The notes: generated from the sequence alone by a model not told the origin. Shown: positions 8,224 through 17,928, counted from the first letter of the stretch. The stretch is DNA of 64,000 bases from Mycobacterium celatum (GCF_002101595.1 NZ_LQOM01000046.1:164069-228068); one strand, 5' to 3'. Program-made: numbers and translations.

Positions 8224-9050
8224 CGATCACCGACATCGCATCGGAGTCCAAGACGTTGACGCGAGCCTGGCGTGATCTGGTCGACGGCTTCCGCCGTCGC
8301 GAGCTGTGGCTGCACCTGGGCTGGCAGGACATCAAGCAGCGGTACCGCCGCTCGGTGCTCGGCCCGTTCTGGATCACGATCGCCACCGGCACCACCGCCG
8401 TCGCGATGGGCGGCTTGTACTCCAAGCTGTTTCACCTCGAGTTGGCGGTACACCTGCCCTACGTCACGCTCGGGCTGATCGTCTGGAACCTGATCAACGC
8501 CGCGATCATGGAAGGCGCCGACGTGTTCGTCGCCAACGAGGGCCTGATCAAGCAATTGCCGGCGCCGCTGAGCCTGCACGTCTACCGGCTGGTGTGGCGG
8601 CAGGTCATCCTGTTCGCCCACAACATCGTGATCTACGTCGTGATCGCGATCATCTATCCCAAGCCGTGGTCGTGGGCCGACCTGTCGGTGATCCCCGCGC
8701 TGGGGTTGATCGTGCTCAACGCGGTATGGGTGTCGCTGTGTTTCGGCATCCTCGCCACCCGCTACCGCGACATCGGCCCACTGCTGTTTTCCGTCGTGCA
8801 GTTGCTATTCTTCATGACGCCGATCATCTGGAACGACGACACGCTGCGGCAGCAGGGCGCGGGCCGGTGGGGCAAGATCGTCGAACTCAACCCGCTGCTG
8901 CACTACTTGGATATCGTGCGGGCGCCGCTGCTGGGCGCCCACCAGGAGTTGCGGCACTGGGCGGTGGTGGTGGTGCTGACGGTCGTGGGTTGGATTTTCG
9001 CGGCGTTCGCCATGCGGCAGTACCGCGCCCGCGTGCCGTACTGGGTGTAA
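8220..9050 (+). CDS. Wzm-type ABC transporter permease for lipid-linked galactan
   Basis: A 276-residue ABC-2 permease with an N-terminal amphipathic segment (WLHLGWQDIKQRYRRSVLGP, the typical polysaccharide-exporter gate) and six hydrophobic spans. The C-terminus is MRQYRARVPYWV. Homologue of Rv3783 (rfbD). It pairs with the ATPase at 6548 and completes the three-gene overlapped unit; a hairpin follows 7 nt after its stop. Function as galactan exporter comes from family knowledge. Confidence 0.92.
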   Translation: MTITDIASESKTLTRAWRDLVDGFRRRELWLHLGWQDIKQRYRRSVLGPFWITIATGTTAVAMGGLYSKLFHLELAVHLPYVTLGLIVWNLINAAIMEGADVFVANEGLIKQLPAPLSLHVYRLVWRQVILFAHNIVIYVVIAIIYPKPWSWADLSVIPALGLIVLNAVWVSLCFGILATRYRDIGPLLFSVVQLLFFMTPIIWNDDTLRQQGAGRWGKIVELNPLLHYLDIVRAPLLGAHQELRHWAVVVVLTVVGWIFAAFAMRQYRARVPYWV

Positions 9051-9057
9051 AGCCTCA

Positions 9058-9115
9058 CGAGATCGCCACCATGGCTGTGGTTCTGAGGCAAACCACGACC
9101 GTGGCGGCGATCTCG
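9058..9115. terminator. Hairpin after the galactan export operon
   Basis: Arms of about 24 nt (from CGAGATCGCC on the left to GGCGATCTCG on the right) pair with a few mismatches around a short loop. It starts 7 nt after the permease stop and looks like a mycobacterial terminator without a U-tract. Confidence 0.6.
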
Positions 9116-9176
9116 GCGCCGGTTGAGCGCACGCCTCGGTGGGTATCCGATGGACCCGACGGACGGAGGGCTGACT

Positions 9177-9371
9177 ATGGGTGCGGAAGACAAAGCCAGA
9201 AACAAGCTGCAGGAGCTGACCGGCAGGGCGAAGGAAACCATCGGCCGCGTCACCGGTAACCGCAGGCTCGAAAATCGTGGCATAGGGGATCGAGCCAAAT
9301 CGGAGCTGAAGGGCGCCGGCGAGAAGGTCGAGGACGTGTTTCGCGGACGCAGAGGCCGTCGCCACTCGTGA
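9177..9371 (+). CDS. CsbD-family stress-response protein
   Basis: A 64-residue, very hydrophilic protein with the CsbD pattern: DKARNKLQELTGRAKETIGRVTGN and later KSELKGAGEKVEDVFRG. The ATG at 9177 is preceded by GGAGGG about 8 nt upstream. CsbD proteins are general-stress (SigB-type) products in other bacteria with no assigned biochemistry. In M. tuberculosis this slot between Rv3783 and Rv3788 holds several sugar-nucleotide and other genes (Rv3784-Rv3787), which are absent here. Confidence 0.82.
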   Translation: MGAEDKARNKLQELTGRAKETIGRVTGNRRLENRGIGDRAKSELKGAGEKVEDVFRGRRGRRHS

Positions 9372-9484
9372 GAGCGAAACGCCACCACGCCGATTCGCCA
9401 TAGGAATAATCAGGACCAAACTGAAGACAACAATCGAGGCGCTCCGGCCGTAATCACCGCTGCGCCCTGAGGACAGGTTCGAAG

Positions 9485-9970
9485 GTGAGCGAGGAAGTCG
9501 AATCTACGGGGCTTTCGGATGCGTCGCGCGAACGCATTGCCGCGGAGTTGGATCGGCTCCGGGAACGACGCGAACGCCTCGAGGTCGAGGTCAGAAACGA
9601 CCGCGGCAGCGTCAGCGATCACGCCGACGCCGCCGACGCCATCCAGCGCGCCGACGAGCTGGCCGGCCTCGACGAGCGGATCGTCGAACTCGACCGGCTG
9701 CTGCGAACCGGGCCTTCGCCGTCGAACGGAACCGGCACACTGCCCGGAGGCACCGAGGTGACCGTGCGGTTCGCCGACGGTTCGGTGGTGACCATGCACG
9801 TGATCTCCGTCGTCGAGGAGACCCCGGTCGGCCGTGAAGCCGAGACGCTGACGGCCGGCAGTCCATTGGGCATGGCACTGTCGGGCCGCAAACCGGGCGA
9901 CAAGGTCACCTACACGACGCCTGCAGGCGAAAGCCAGGTCGAGCTGCTCGACGTCAAATACCCGACGTAG
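9485..9970 (+). CDS. GreA/Rnk-like protein (Rv3788 homologue)
   Basis: A 161-residue protein with an N-terminal helical hairpin (ERIAAELDRLRERRERLEVEVRN, then DAADAIQRADELAGLDERIVELDRLL) and a C-terminal FKBP-like GreA/GreB domain (VTVRFADGSVVTMHVI...SPLGMALSGRKPGDKVTYTTPAG). The layout is that of Gre factors, which enter the RNA polymerase secondary channel. The acidic tip that drives cleavage in GreA is not clearly conserved (hairpin turn NDRGSVSDHADAAD), so it may bind polymerase and regulate rather than stimulate cleavage. GTG start at 9485. Confidence 0.82.
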   Translation: MSEEVESTGLSDASRERIAAELDRLRERRERLEVEVRNDRGSVSDHADAADAIQRADELAGLDERIVELDRLLRTGPSPSNGTGTLPGGTEVTVRFADGSVVTMHVISVVEETPVGREAETLTAGSPLGMALSGRKPGDKVTYTTPAGESQVELLDVKYPT

Positions 9971-9996
9971 CCCACCCGACCCGTAGACTCCCCGCG

Positions 9997-10413
9997 ATGG
10001 CCGAGATCGCCCCGCCGCGCGCGCACCTGAGTCTGAGCACGCAGGTGTGGCGGTTCGTCGTCACCGGCGGCCTCTCGGCGATCGTCGACTTCGGGCTCTA
10101 CGTGCTGCTCTACAAGACGGCGGGCCTGCAGGTCGACCTGGCGAAGGCGACCAGCTTTGTCGCCGGCACCATCACGGCCTACCTGATCAACCGCCGATGG
10201 ACATTCCAGGCCGAGCCGAGCACCGCCCGATTCCTGGTCGTCATGGGGCTCTACGGCGTCACCTTCGCCGTACAGGTCGGGCTCAACCACCTGTGCCTGG
10301 CGCTGCTGGACTACCGCGCCTGGGCGGTGCCGGTCGCCTTCGTGATCGCACAGGGCACCGCCTCGGTGATCAACTTCGTCGTGCAGCGCTCGGTGATCTT
10401 CCGGCTGCGCTGA
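9997..10413 (+). CDS. GtrA-family membrane protein (Rv3789-like, DPA pathway)
   Basis: A 138-residue protein with four transmembrane helices and the GtrA signature (QVWRFVVTGGLSAIVDFGLY...YLINRRWTFQ...VQRSVIFR). It is 32 bp upstream of dprE1. Rv3789 was proposed either as a flippase/translocator for decaprenyl-phosphoryl-arabinose or as an anchor recruiting AftA; both fit its position directly before dprE1-dprE2-aftA-embC. Start ATG 9997. Confidence 0.88.
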   Translation: MAEIAPPRAHLSLSTQVWRFVVTGGLSAIVDFGLYVLLYKTAGLQVDLAKATSFVAGTITAYLINRRWTFQAEPSTARFLVVMGLYGVTFAVQVGLNHLCLALLDYRAWAVPVAFVIAQGTASVINFVVQRSVIFRLR

Positions 10414-10445
10414 CGGCGCCCGCCCAGGCGGTACCCTCTTTGACG

Positions 10446-11801
10446 ATGTTGACGACCAAACGCCTCACCGGTTGGGGCCGCACGGCCCCCTCGGTGGCCA
10501 CGGTGCTTTCCACCCCCGACCCGGACGAAATCGCCAAGGCGGTGGCCAACGCGGGCGACCGCGGGGTGATCGCGCGCGGCCTGGGCCGCTCCTACGGCGA
10601 CAACGCGCAAAACGGCGGCGGGTTGGTCATCGACATGACGGCGCTGAACCGTATCCACTCGATGGACGCCGACACTCGCCTTGTCGACGTTAATGCGGGA
10701 GTCAACCTCGACCAGCTGATGAAAGCCGCACTGCCGTTCGGGTTGTGGGTTCCGGTGCTGCCGGGCACCCGGCAGGTCACCATCGGCGGTGCGATCGCCT
10801 GCGATATCCACGGCAAGAACCACCACAGCGCGGGCAGCTTCGGTGAACATGTGCGGTCCATGGATCTGCTGATGGCCGACGGCAGCATTCGCACTCTCAC
10901 TCCCGACGGCGAAGACGCCGGACTGTTCTGGGCAACCGTGGGTGGCAACGGGCTGACCGGCATCGTGCTACGCGCCACCATCGAAATGACCCCGACCGAG
11001 ACGGCGTATTTCATCGCCGATGGTGACGTGACCGCCGGGCTCGACGAGACCATCGCCTTCCACAGCGACGGCAGCGAGGCCAACTACACCTATTCATCGG
11101 CCTGGTTCGACGCGATCAGCCCTCCGCCGAAGCTCGGGCGCGCCGTGATTTCCCGCGGCTCACTGGCCCGGCTTGACCAATTGCCGAAAAAATTGCAGCG
11201 CGATCCTTTGAAATTCGATGCGCCGCAATACTTTACAACACCAGACATTTTTCCGAGCGGACTGGGTAACAAGCTGATCTTCGGTGCAATGACCGAGCTG
11301 TGGTACCGAAAGTCCGGAACCTATCGCGGCAAAGCCCAAAACCTCACGCAGTTCTACCACCCGCTCGACATGGTCGGAGAGTGGAACCGTGCTTACGGTC
11401 CTGCGGGTTTTGGCCAGTACCAGTTCGTGGTGCCCACCGACGCCGTCGAGCAGTTCAAGGGCATCATGTCCGACATCCAGAAGTCCGGCCACTACTCGTT
11501 CCTCAACGTGTTCAAGCTTTTCGGCCCGGGCAACCAAGCGCCGCTGAGCTTTCCCATTCCAGGCTGGAACGTCTGTGTCGACTTCCAGATCAAGCCCGGA
11601 CTGGGCGCATTTCTCAATGAACTCGACCGTCGTGTCCTGGAATTCGGCGGCCGCGTTTACACCGCCAAGGACTCCCGCACCACCGCCGAGATGTTCCACG
11701 CCATGTATCCGCGCATCGACGAGTGGATTGCGGTGCGCCGCAAAGTCGATCCGACCGGGGTGTTCGTATCCGACATGGCCCGACGTTTGGAGCTGCTGTA
11801 G
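10446..11801 (+). CDS. dprE1: Decaprenylphosphoryl-beta-D-ribose 2'-oxidase DprE1
   Basis: A 451-residue VAO-fold flavoenzyme oxidising DPR to the 2-keto intermediate. The FAD-binding half has RGLGRSYGDNAQNGGG and the covalent-FAD histidine in CDIHGKNHH (His122, equal to His132 of M. tuberculosis). The substrate half has GWNVCVDF with Cys377, equal to Cys387 that benzothiazinones attack, and active-site Lys408 (Lys418). It abuts dprE2 with no gap. The N-terminus is about ten residues shorter than the M. tuberculosis protein. The periplasmic location is from the literature, since no signal peptide is visible. Confidence 0.96.
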   Translation: MLTTKRLTGWGRTAPSVATVLSTPDPDEIAKAVANAGDRGVIARGLGRSYGDNAQNGGGLVIDMTALNRIHSMDADTRLVDVNAGVNLDQLMKAALPFGLWVPVLPGTRQVTIGGAIACDIHGKNHHSAGSFGEHVRSMDLLMADGSIRTLTPDGEDAGLFWATVGGNGLTGIVLRATIEMTPTETAYFIADGDVTAGLDETIAFHSDGSEANYTYSSAWFDAISPPPKLGRAVISRGSLARLDQLPKKLQRDPLKFDAPQYFTTPDIFPSGLGNKLIFGAMTELWYRKSGTYRGKAQNLTQFYHPLDMVGEWNRAYGPAGFGQYQFVVPTDAVEQFKGIMSDIQKSGHYSFLNVFKLFGPGNQAPLSFPIPGWNVCVDFQIKPGLGAFLNELDRRVLEFGGRVYTAKDSRTTAEMFHAMYPRIDEWIAVRRKVDPTGVFVSDMARRLELL

Positions 11802-12566
11802 ATGGTCTTTGACGCCGTAGGTAATCCGCAGACCATCCTGCTACTCGGGGGAACCTCCGAAATCGGGCTCGCCATCTGCGAGCGCTACCTGCAGAACGCG
11901 CATGCCCGAATTGTGTTGGCCTGCATGCCCGACGACCCCGGCCGCGATGCCGCCGCAGCACAGATGAAAGCCGCCGGCGCCAAGGCCGTCGAAGTGATCG
12001 ACTTCGACGCGCTCGACACCGACAGTCACCCCAAGGTGATCGAGCAGGCTTTTGCCGACGACGATGTCGACGTCGCGATCGTCGCATTCGGGCTGCTCGG
12101 CGACGCTGAAGAACTCTGGCAGAACCAGCGCAAAGCCGTGCAGATCGCCGAAGTCAATTACACCGCAGCGGTTTCGGTAGGTGTGCTGCTCGGTGAGAAG
12201 ATGCGCGCTCAGGGCTTCGGCCAGATCATCGCGATGAGCTCCGCCGCCGGCGAGCGGGTCCGGCGCTCCAACTTTGTCTACGGCTCCACCAAGGCCGGAC
12301 TGGACGGCTTCTACCTGGGCCTCGGTGAGGCGTTGCGCGAGTACGGCGTTCGCGTGCTGGTGATCCGGCCCGGTCAGGTACGGACCCGGATGAGCGCCCA
12401 CATCAAAGAAGCGCCGTTGACCGTCGACAAAGAATACGTCGCCAACCTCGCGGTCACCGCATCCGCGAAAGGTAAGGAATTAGTTTGGGCGCCAGGAGCA
12501 TTCCGCTATGTGATGATGGTGTTGCGACACATCCCGCGGCCCATCTTCCGCAAGCTACCCATCTGA
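11802..12566 (+). CDS. dprE2: Decaprenylphosphoryl-2-keto-ribose reductase DprE2
   Basis: A 254-residue short-chain dehydrogenase that reduces the DprE1 product to decaprenyl-phosphoryl-arabinose, the sole arabinose donor for arabinogalactan and LAM. The cofactor loop is LLGGTSEIGLAI. The catalytic residues are Ser in IAMSSAAGER and the YGSTK (YxxxK) motif. It starts one base after the dprE1 stop and ends 2 bp before aftA, so DPA synthesis and its first use are co-translated. Confidence 0.95.
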   Translation: MVFDAVGNPQTILLLGGTSEIGLAICERYLQNAHARIVLACMPDDPGRDAAAAQMKAAGAKAVEVIDFDALDTDSHPKVIEQAFADDDVDVAIVAFGLLGDAEELWQNQRKAVQIAEVNYTAAVSVGVLLGEKMRAQGFGQIIAMSSAAGERVRRSNFVYGSTKAGLDGFYLGLGEALREYGVRVLVIRPGQVRTRMSAHIKEAPLTVDKEYVANLAVTASAKGKELVWAPGAFRYVMMVLRHIPRPIFRKLPI

Positions 12567-12568
12567 GC

Positions 12569-14485
12569 ATGCGGAACGCGCTGGCCACCATCGGCCAGAT
12601 GCTGCTCGCCGCTGCGCTGGCCGTCGTGGTCTCGGTCGTCTCACTGCGAGCCATCGCCAGCGTGAACTGGCCGGCGTACCCGTCGTCGAACCAACTGCAC
12701 GCGCTGACCACTGTGGGCCAGGTCGGTTGCCTGGCCGGGCTCGTTGGCGCGGGTTGGCTGTGGCGGCGCGGCACAGCGCGCTGGCTGGCCCGGCTGGCGG
12801 CCCTGGTGTTCGTTTCGGCGTTTTCGGTGGTGACACTGGGGATGCCGCTGGGCGCCACCAAGCTGTACCTGCACGGCATCTCGGTGGACCAGCAATTCCG
12901 CACCGAATACCTGACCCGGCTCACCGACAGCGCGGCGCTACAGGACATGACTTACAAAGGCCTGCCGCCGTTCTATCCGCCCGGCTGGTTCTGGATCGGT
13001 GGACGGGCCGCCGCGCTCATTGGAGCACCGGCCTGGGAGATGTACAAGCCGTGGGCGATCACCTCGATCACAATTGCGGTCGCCGTGGCGCTGGTGCTGT
13101 GGTGGCGGATGATCCGCTCCGAATACGCGGTGATCGTGACCGCCGCCACCGCCGCAGTGACGCTGGCCTACAGCTCCCCCGAGCCCTACTCGGCGATGAT
13201 CACGGTCCTGCTGCCGCCGGTGCTGGTGCTGACGTGGTCGGGGTTGCGCGGCGGCGGCGCCCGGCCCGCCGACCGTGAACCTAACTTCACGCTGGACGAC
13301 GAACGTGAACCTAACTTCACGCTCGCTGCCAAAGCCGGCGGCTGGACGGCGGTGATCGGCGCCGGGATCTTCCTCGGCTTCACCGCGACCTTCTACACGC
13401 TGCTGTCCGCCTACAGCGCGTTCACCATGACGCTGATGGCGGTGCTGCTGGCCGTAACCCGGCGTCGTATCGACCCGCTGATCAGGCTGGCCGTCATCGC
13501 CGTCATCGCGGCCGCCATCGGGGCGACCACCTGGTTGCCGTTCGTGCTGCGCGCCGCCCGCGACCCGGTCAGCAACACCGGCAGCGCGCAGCACTACCTG
13601 CCGGCCGACGGCGCCGAACTGACGTTCCCGATGCTGCAGTTCACGCTGCTGGGCGCGCTGTGCATGCTGGGCACGCTGTGGCTGGTGGTGCGAGCCCGCA
13701 CGTCGACGCGGGCCGGCGCGCTGGCGATCGGCGTCGTCGCGGTCTACCTGTGGTCGCTGCTGTCGATGCTCACCACCCTGGCCCGCACTACGCTGCTGTC
13801 GTTTCGGCTGCAGCCGACGCTGACCGTGTTGCTGGCCGCCGCCGGAGCGTTCGGCTTCGTCGAAGCCGCCCGCGCGCTGGCCGGGCGCAGCCGCAGCGTG
13901 CTGCCGGTGGCGGTTGCCCTCGGGCTGGCCGGCGCGATCGGATTCAGCCAAGACATCCCCGGCGTGCTGCGCCCCGACATCACCATCGCCTACACCGACA
14001 CCGACGGCCACGGCCACCGCGGCGATCGCCGCCCGCCCAGCGCCGAGAAGTACTATCCCGCCATCGACGCCACCATCGCCCAGCTCACCGGCAGGCCGCG
14101 CGACGAAACCGTCGTGCTCACAGCCGATTACAGCTTCCTGTCCTACTACCCGTATTGGGGTTTTCAGGGTTTGACGTCGCACTACGCCAACCCGCTGGCG
14201 CAATTCGACAAGCGGGCCGCGGCAATCAAAAGCTGGTCGAAACTCAAGACCGCCGACCAGCTCGCGCATGCCCTGGACACCCTGCCGTGGCAGCCGCCGA
14301 CCGTCTTTTTGATGCGCCGCGGCGCCAACGACAGCTACACATTGCGGCTGGCCGAAGACGTCTACCCCAACCAGCCCAACGTCCGTCGCTACACCGTGGA
14401 CTTCAAAGCCGCCCTGTTCGCCGACCCGCGGTTCACCGTCAAAGACATCGGCCCGTTCGTCCTGGCCGTCCGGACCGCGCGCTAA
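12569..14485 (+). CDS. aftA: Arabinofuranosyltransferase AftA
   Basis: A 638-residue GT-C membrane protein with about eleven hydrophobic spans and a C-terminal soluble domain from about residue 470. It primes arabinan synthesis by adding the first Araf from DPA onto the galactan. The start MRNALATIGQ at 12569 sits 2 nt after the dprE2 stop and matches the homologue's length (643 in M. tuberculosis). The stop overlaps the embC start by one base. Odd point: a loop at about residues 236-252 contains two copies of R-E-P-N-F-T-L, produced by a 30-bp spaced DNA repeat (13274-13323) that looks inserted. Confidence 0.93.
   Translation: MRNALATIGQMLLAAALAVVVSVVSLRAIASVNWPAYPSSNQLHALTTVGQVGCLAGLVGAGWLWRRGTARWLARLAALVFVSAFSVVTLGMPLGATKLYLHGISVDQQFRTEYLTRLTDSAALQDMTYKGLPPFYPPGWFWIGGRAAALIGAPAWEMYKPWAITSITIAVAVALVLWWRMIRSEYAVIVTAATAAVTLAYSSPEPYSAMITVLLPPVLVLTWSGLRGGGARPADREPNFTLDDEREPNFTLAAKAGGWTAVIGAGIFLGFTATFYTLLSAYSAFTMTLMAVLLAVTRRRIDPLIRLAVIAVIAAAIGATTWLPFVLRAARDPVSNTGSAQHYLPADGAELTFPMLQFTLLGALCMLGTLWLVVRARTSTRAGALAIGVVAVYLWSLLSMLTTLARTTLLSFRLQPTLTVLLAAAGAFGFVEAARALAGRSRSVLPVAVALGLAGAIGFSQDIPGVLRPDITIAYTDTDGHGHRGDRRPPSAEKYYPAIDATIAQLTGRPRDETVVLTADYSFLSYYPYWGFQGLTSHYANPLAQFDKRAAAIKSWSKLKTADQLAHALDTLPWQPPTVFLMRRGANDSYTLRLAEDVYPNQPNVRRYTVDFKAALFADPRFTVKDIGPFVLAVRTAR
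13274..13323. repeat. Two direct copies of a 20-bp element inside aftA
   Basis: The 20-bp unit CGTGAACCTAACTTCACGCT occurs at 13274-13293 and 13304-13323, a 30-bp period. Each contains the inverted pair CGTGAA/TTCACG. The repeat keeps the reading frame and falls in a loop between transmembrane segments. Confidence 0.85.
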
Positions 14486-17400
14486 TGGCCAACGAGTCCG
14501 CCCAGGCCGGGCAACTACGATCTAGCCCCGTGAGCCGCGCCGTCGACGATATAGACAGCAGCAGCGATGAGGCGGGGGCACCGCCCGCTCGCGGGGGAGA
14601 GCGGCGCCAATCGACTGGCGTGGGAGCAAACTATCGGGCCGCCCGTGTCGTCGCCGTCGTCGCCGGTTTGCTCGGGACATTGCTGGCCATTGCCACCCCG
14701 CTGCTGCCGGTCAAACAGACCACCGCCGAACTGAACTGGCCGCAAAACGGTGTGCTGGCCAGCGTCGAAGCGCCGCTGATCGGCTACGTCGCCACCGATC
14801 TCAACATCACCGTCCCGTGCCAGGCCGCCGCCGAGCTGAGCAAGACCAAGACGGTGCTGTTGTCCACGGTGCCCAAGCAGGCCCCGAAAGCCGTCGACCG
14901 CGGGCTGTTGATCGAGCGGGTCAACGACGATCTGTTGGTCATCGTCCGCAACACACCGGTGGTGGTGGCGCCGCTGAGCCAGGTGCTCAGCCCGGCCTGC
15001 CAGAAGCTGACCTTCACCGCGCACGCCGACAAGGTCACCGGCGAATTCGTCGGGCTACGCCAAGGCCCCAACGCCGAACATCCCGGCGAGCCGCTGCGCG
15101 GCGAACGCGGCGGCTACGACTTCCGGCCGCAAATCGTCGGCGTCTTCACCGACCTGTCCGGCCCGGCGCCGCCAGGCCTGCAACTGTCGGCGACAATCGA
15201 CACCCGCTACAGCAGCGCCCCGACACCGCTCAAGCTGGGCGCGATGATCCTCGGGGTCGCCCTGACGATCGCCGCGCTGGTGGCGCTGCACATCCTGGAC
15301 ACCTCCGACTCCACCCGGCACCGCCGCTTCCTGCCGCCGCGCTGGTGGTCGATCAGCGGGCTCGACGCCCTGGTCACCGCGGTGCTGGTGTGGTGGCATT
15401 TCGTCGGGGCCAACACCGCCGACGACGGCTACATCCTGACCATGGCCCGGGTGTCCGAGCATGCCGGCTACATGGCCAACTACTACCGCTGGTTCGGCAC
15501 TCCCGAGGCGCCGTTCGGCTGGTACTACGACCTGCTGGCGCTGTGGGCGCACGTCACCACCGCCAGCATCTGGATGCGGCTGCCCACCTTGCTGATGGCG
15601 CTGGCCTGCTGGTGGGTGATCAGCCGCGAAGTGATCCCCCGGCTCGGTGATGCCGTCAAGCACAGCCGCGCCGCGGCGTGGACGGCGGCCGGCGTGTTCC
15701 TCGCGTTCTGGCTGCCGCTGAACAACGGGCTGCGGCCCGAGCCGATCATCGCGCTGGGCATCCTGCTGACCTGGTGTTCGGTGGAGCGGGCGGTGGCCAC
15801 CAGCCGGCTGCTGCCGGTGGCAGTCGCCTGCATCATCGGCGCGCTGACCCTGTTCTCCGGGCCGACGGGCATCGCGTCGATCGGCGCGCTGCTGGTGGCC
15901 ATCGGGCCGCTGCGCACGATCTTGCACCGCCGCACCAAACGCTTCGGCGTGCTGCCGCTGGTCGCGCCGATCCTGGCGGCGGTCAGCGTCACCGTGATCC
16001 TGATCTTCCGGGACCAGACATTCGCCGGCGAGATCCAGGCCAACATGCTCAAATCCGCCGTCGGGCCCAGCCTCTCCTGGTTCGACGAGCACATCCGCTA
16101 CGAGCGGCTGTTCATGGCCAGCCCCGACGGATCGGTGGCCCGTCGCTTCGCGGTGCTGGCGCTGCTGGTCGCGCTGACGGTGTCGGTGGCAATGTCGTTG
16201 CGCAAGGGCAGGATTCCGGGCACCGCCGCAGGGCCCAGCCGTCGCATCATCGGGATCACGATCATCTCGTTCATCGCGATGATGTTCACCCCCACCAAGT
16301 GGACGCACCACTTCGGCGTGTTCGCCGGGCTGGCCGGCTCGCTGGGAGCGCTGGCTGCCGTCGCGGTAACCGCGGCGGCCATGCGCTCGCGACGCAACCG
16401 CACCATGTTCGCCGCGCTGGTGCTCTTCGTGGTGGCGCTGTCGTTCGCCAGCGTCAACGGCTGGTGGTACGTCTCGAATTTCGGCGTGCCATGGTCGAAT
16501 GCTTTCCCGGAGTGGCACTTTGGCTTCACCACCGTGCTGCTCGGGCTGACGGTAGTGGTGCTGCTGCTGGCCGCCTGGTTCCACTTCGTCAACAACAGCG
16601 AGTCGTCTGAGCGCCGTCTGCCCCGAATTATGCAGTCGCCGTTGGGGATTGCCGCCTGGTTCTTGGTCCTCTTCGAGGTCTTGTCGCTGACACTCGGGAT
16701 GACCGACCAATACCCGGCATGGTCGGTGGGCCGCTCCAATCTGCAAGCGCTGACAGGCAAGACCTGCGGGATGGCCGACGACGTGCTCGTCGAGCAGGAT
16801 CCGAACGCCGGCATGCTCACGCCGGTCGGGGTGGCGCTCAAGGACTCGCTGGGCGCGGCCTTCGCCGAAGGCTTCGACCCCAACGGCATTCCCGCCGACG
16901 TGTCCGCCGATCCGGTGATGGAACGACCCGGCGACCGCAGTTTCGTGAGCGACGACGGCATGGTCACCAGCAGCGAGGCCGGCACCGAAGGCGGGACCAC
17001 CGCCGCGCCGGGGATCAACGGGTCGCGGGCACGACTGCCGTACAACCTCGACCCGGCGCGCACCCCGGTGCTGGGCAGCTGGCGCTCCGGCGTACAGGTG
17101 CCGGCGCTGCTGCGCTCGGCCTGGTATCGGCTGCCGCCGCGGAATGAGGTCGGGCCGCTGCTGGTGGTGTCGGCGGCGGGCCGGTTCGACCCCGGCGAGG
17201 TGCAGGTGCAATGGGCCGGCGATGACGGAAAACCGGCCGGCTCAACGGGATTCGCCGATGTCGGGGCCGCGCCGGCATGGCGCAACCTGCGGGCGCCGTT
17301 GGCGGCGCTCCCGGACAGCGCCACCCAGGTGCGGGTGGTGGCCACCGACGACGACCTGGCACCGCAGCATTGGATTGCGGTGACGCCGCCCCGGATTCCG

Positions 17401-17787
17401 CGGCTGCGCACGCTGCAGCAGGTGGTCGGCTCAACCGATCCGGTGCTGCTGGACTGGCTGGTCGGTCTGGCGTTTCCCTGCCAGCGGCCGTTCGGTCATC
17501 AAAACGGCGTCATCGAGGCGCCCAAGTGGCGGATCCTGCCGGACCGGTTCGGCGCCGAGGCCAACTCTCCGGTGATGGACAACAACGGCGGTGGGCCGCT
17601 GGGTGTCACCGAGCTGCTGGACCGCGCCACCACCGTGTCGACCTATCTGAAGGACGACTGGTTCCGCGACTGGGGCACACTGCAGCAGTTGACTCCGTAC
17701 TACCCGGATGCGACGCCGGCCCGCCTCGACTTGGGCACGGCCACCCGCAGCGGGCTGTGGAGTCCCGCCCCCCTGCGCAAGACCTGA
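14485..17787 (+). CDS. embC: Arabinosyltransferase EmbC (lipoarabinomannan)
   Basis: A 1100-residue GT-C enzyme using DPA to extend the arabinan of LAM. It has an N-terminal membrane helix then a periplasmic domain (LNWPQNG...), the multi-span core, and a C-terminal carbohydrate-binding domain after about residue 720. The GT-C acidic motif ANTADDGYI is seen with Asp313 as the predicted catalytic base. The conserved proline-type motif FTPTKWTHHFG and the terminus SGLWSPAPLR are typical. The first 50 or so residues are variable and a GTG at 14530 is a possible alternative start. Unlike M. tuberculosis, embA does not follow directly. Confidence 0.95.
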   Translation: MANESAQAGQLRSSPVSRAVDDIDSSSDEAGAPPARGGERRQSTGVGANYRAARVVAVVAGLLGTLLAIATPLLPVKQTTAELNWPQNGVLASVEAPLIGYVATDLNITVPCQAAAELSKTKTVLLSTVPKQAPKAVDRGLLIERVNDDLLVIVRNTPVVVAPLSQVLSPACQKLTFTAHADKVTGEFVGLRQGPNAEHPGEPLRGERGGYDFRPQIVGVFTDLSGPAPPGLQLSATIDTRYSSAPTPLKLGAMILGVALTIAALVALHILDTSDSTRHRRFLPPRWWSISGLDALVTAVLVWWHFVGANTADDGYILTMARVSEHAGYMANYYRWFGTPEAPFGWYYDLLALWAHVTTASIWMRLPTLLMALACWWVISREVIPRLGDAVKHSRAAAWTAAGVFLAFWLPLNNGLRPEPIIALGILLTWCSVERAVATSRLLPVAVACIIGALTLFSGPTGIASIGALLVAIGPLRTILHRRTKRFGVLPLVAPILAAVSVTVILIFRDQTFAGEIQANMLKSAVGPSLSWFDEHIRYERLFMASPDGSVARRFAVLALLVALTVSVAMSLRKGRIPGTAAGPSRRIIGITIISFIAMMFTPTKWTHHFGVFAGLAGSLGALAAVAVTAAAMRSRRNRTMFAALVLFVVALSFASVNGWWYVSNFGVPWSNAFPEWHFGFTTVLLGLTVVVLLLAAWFHFVNNSESSERRLPRIMQSPLGIAAWFLVLFEVLSLTLGMTDQYPAWSVGRSNLQALTGKTCGMADDVLVEQDPNAGMLTPVGVALKDSLGAAFAEGFDPNGIPADVSADPVMERPGDRSFVSDDGMVTSSEAGTEGGTTAAPGINGSRARLPYNLDPARTPVLGSWRSGVQVPALLRSAWYRLPPRNEVGPLLVVSAAGRFDPGEVQVQWAGDDGKPAGSTGFADVGAAPAWRNLRAPLAALPDSATQVRVVATDDDLAPQHWIAVTPPRIPRLRTLQQVVGSTDPVLLDWLVGLAFPCQRPFGHQNGVIEAPKWRILPDRFGAEANSPVMDNNGGGPLGVTELLDRATTVSTYLKDDWFRDWGTLQQLTPYYPDATPARLDLGTATRSGLWSPAPLRKT

Positions 17788-17928
17788 ACCGGAACCGTTG
17801 CCCTTGCAGCGATCCGACCCTCTAAACTGTCGGTGGTTATCCGGACCTCAGCCAGCACGAAACCTTGGTCCTGTCTTCAGATGTGTAGGACGGGCATTGT
17901 TCATGACCCGCACTACCAAGAAGGCACC

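Noticed and set aside
9177..9371. Possible small RNA instead of the CsbD gene
   Set aside because: A clear Shine-Dalgarno, start codon and CsbD-type residue pattern support a protein.
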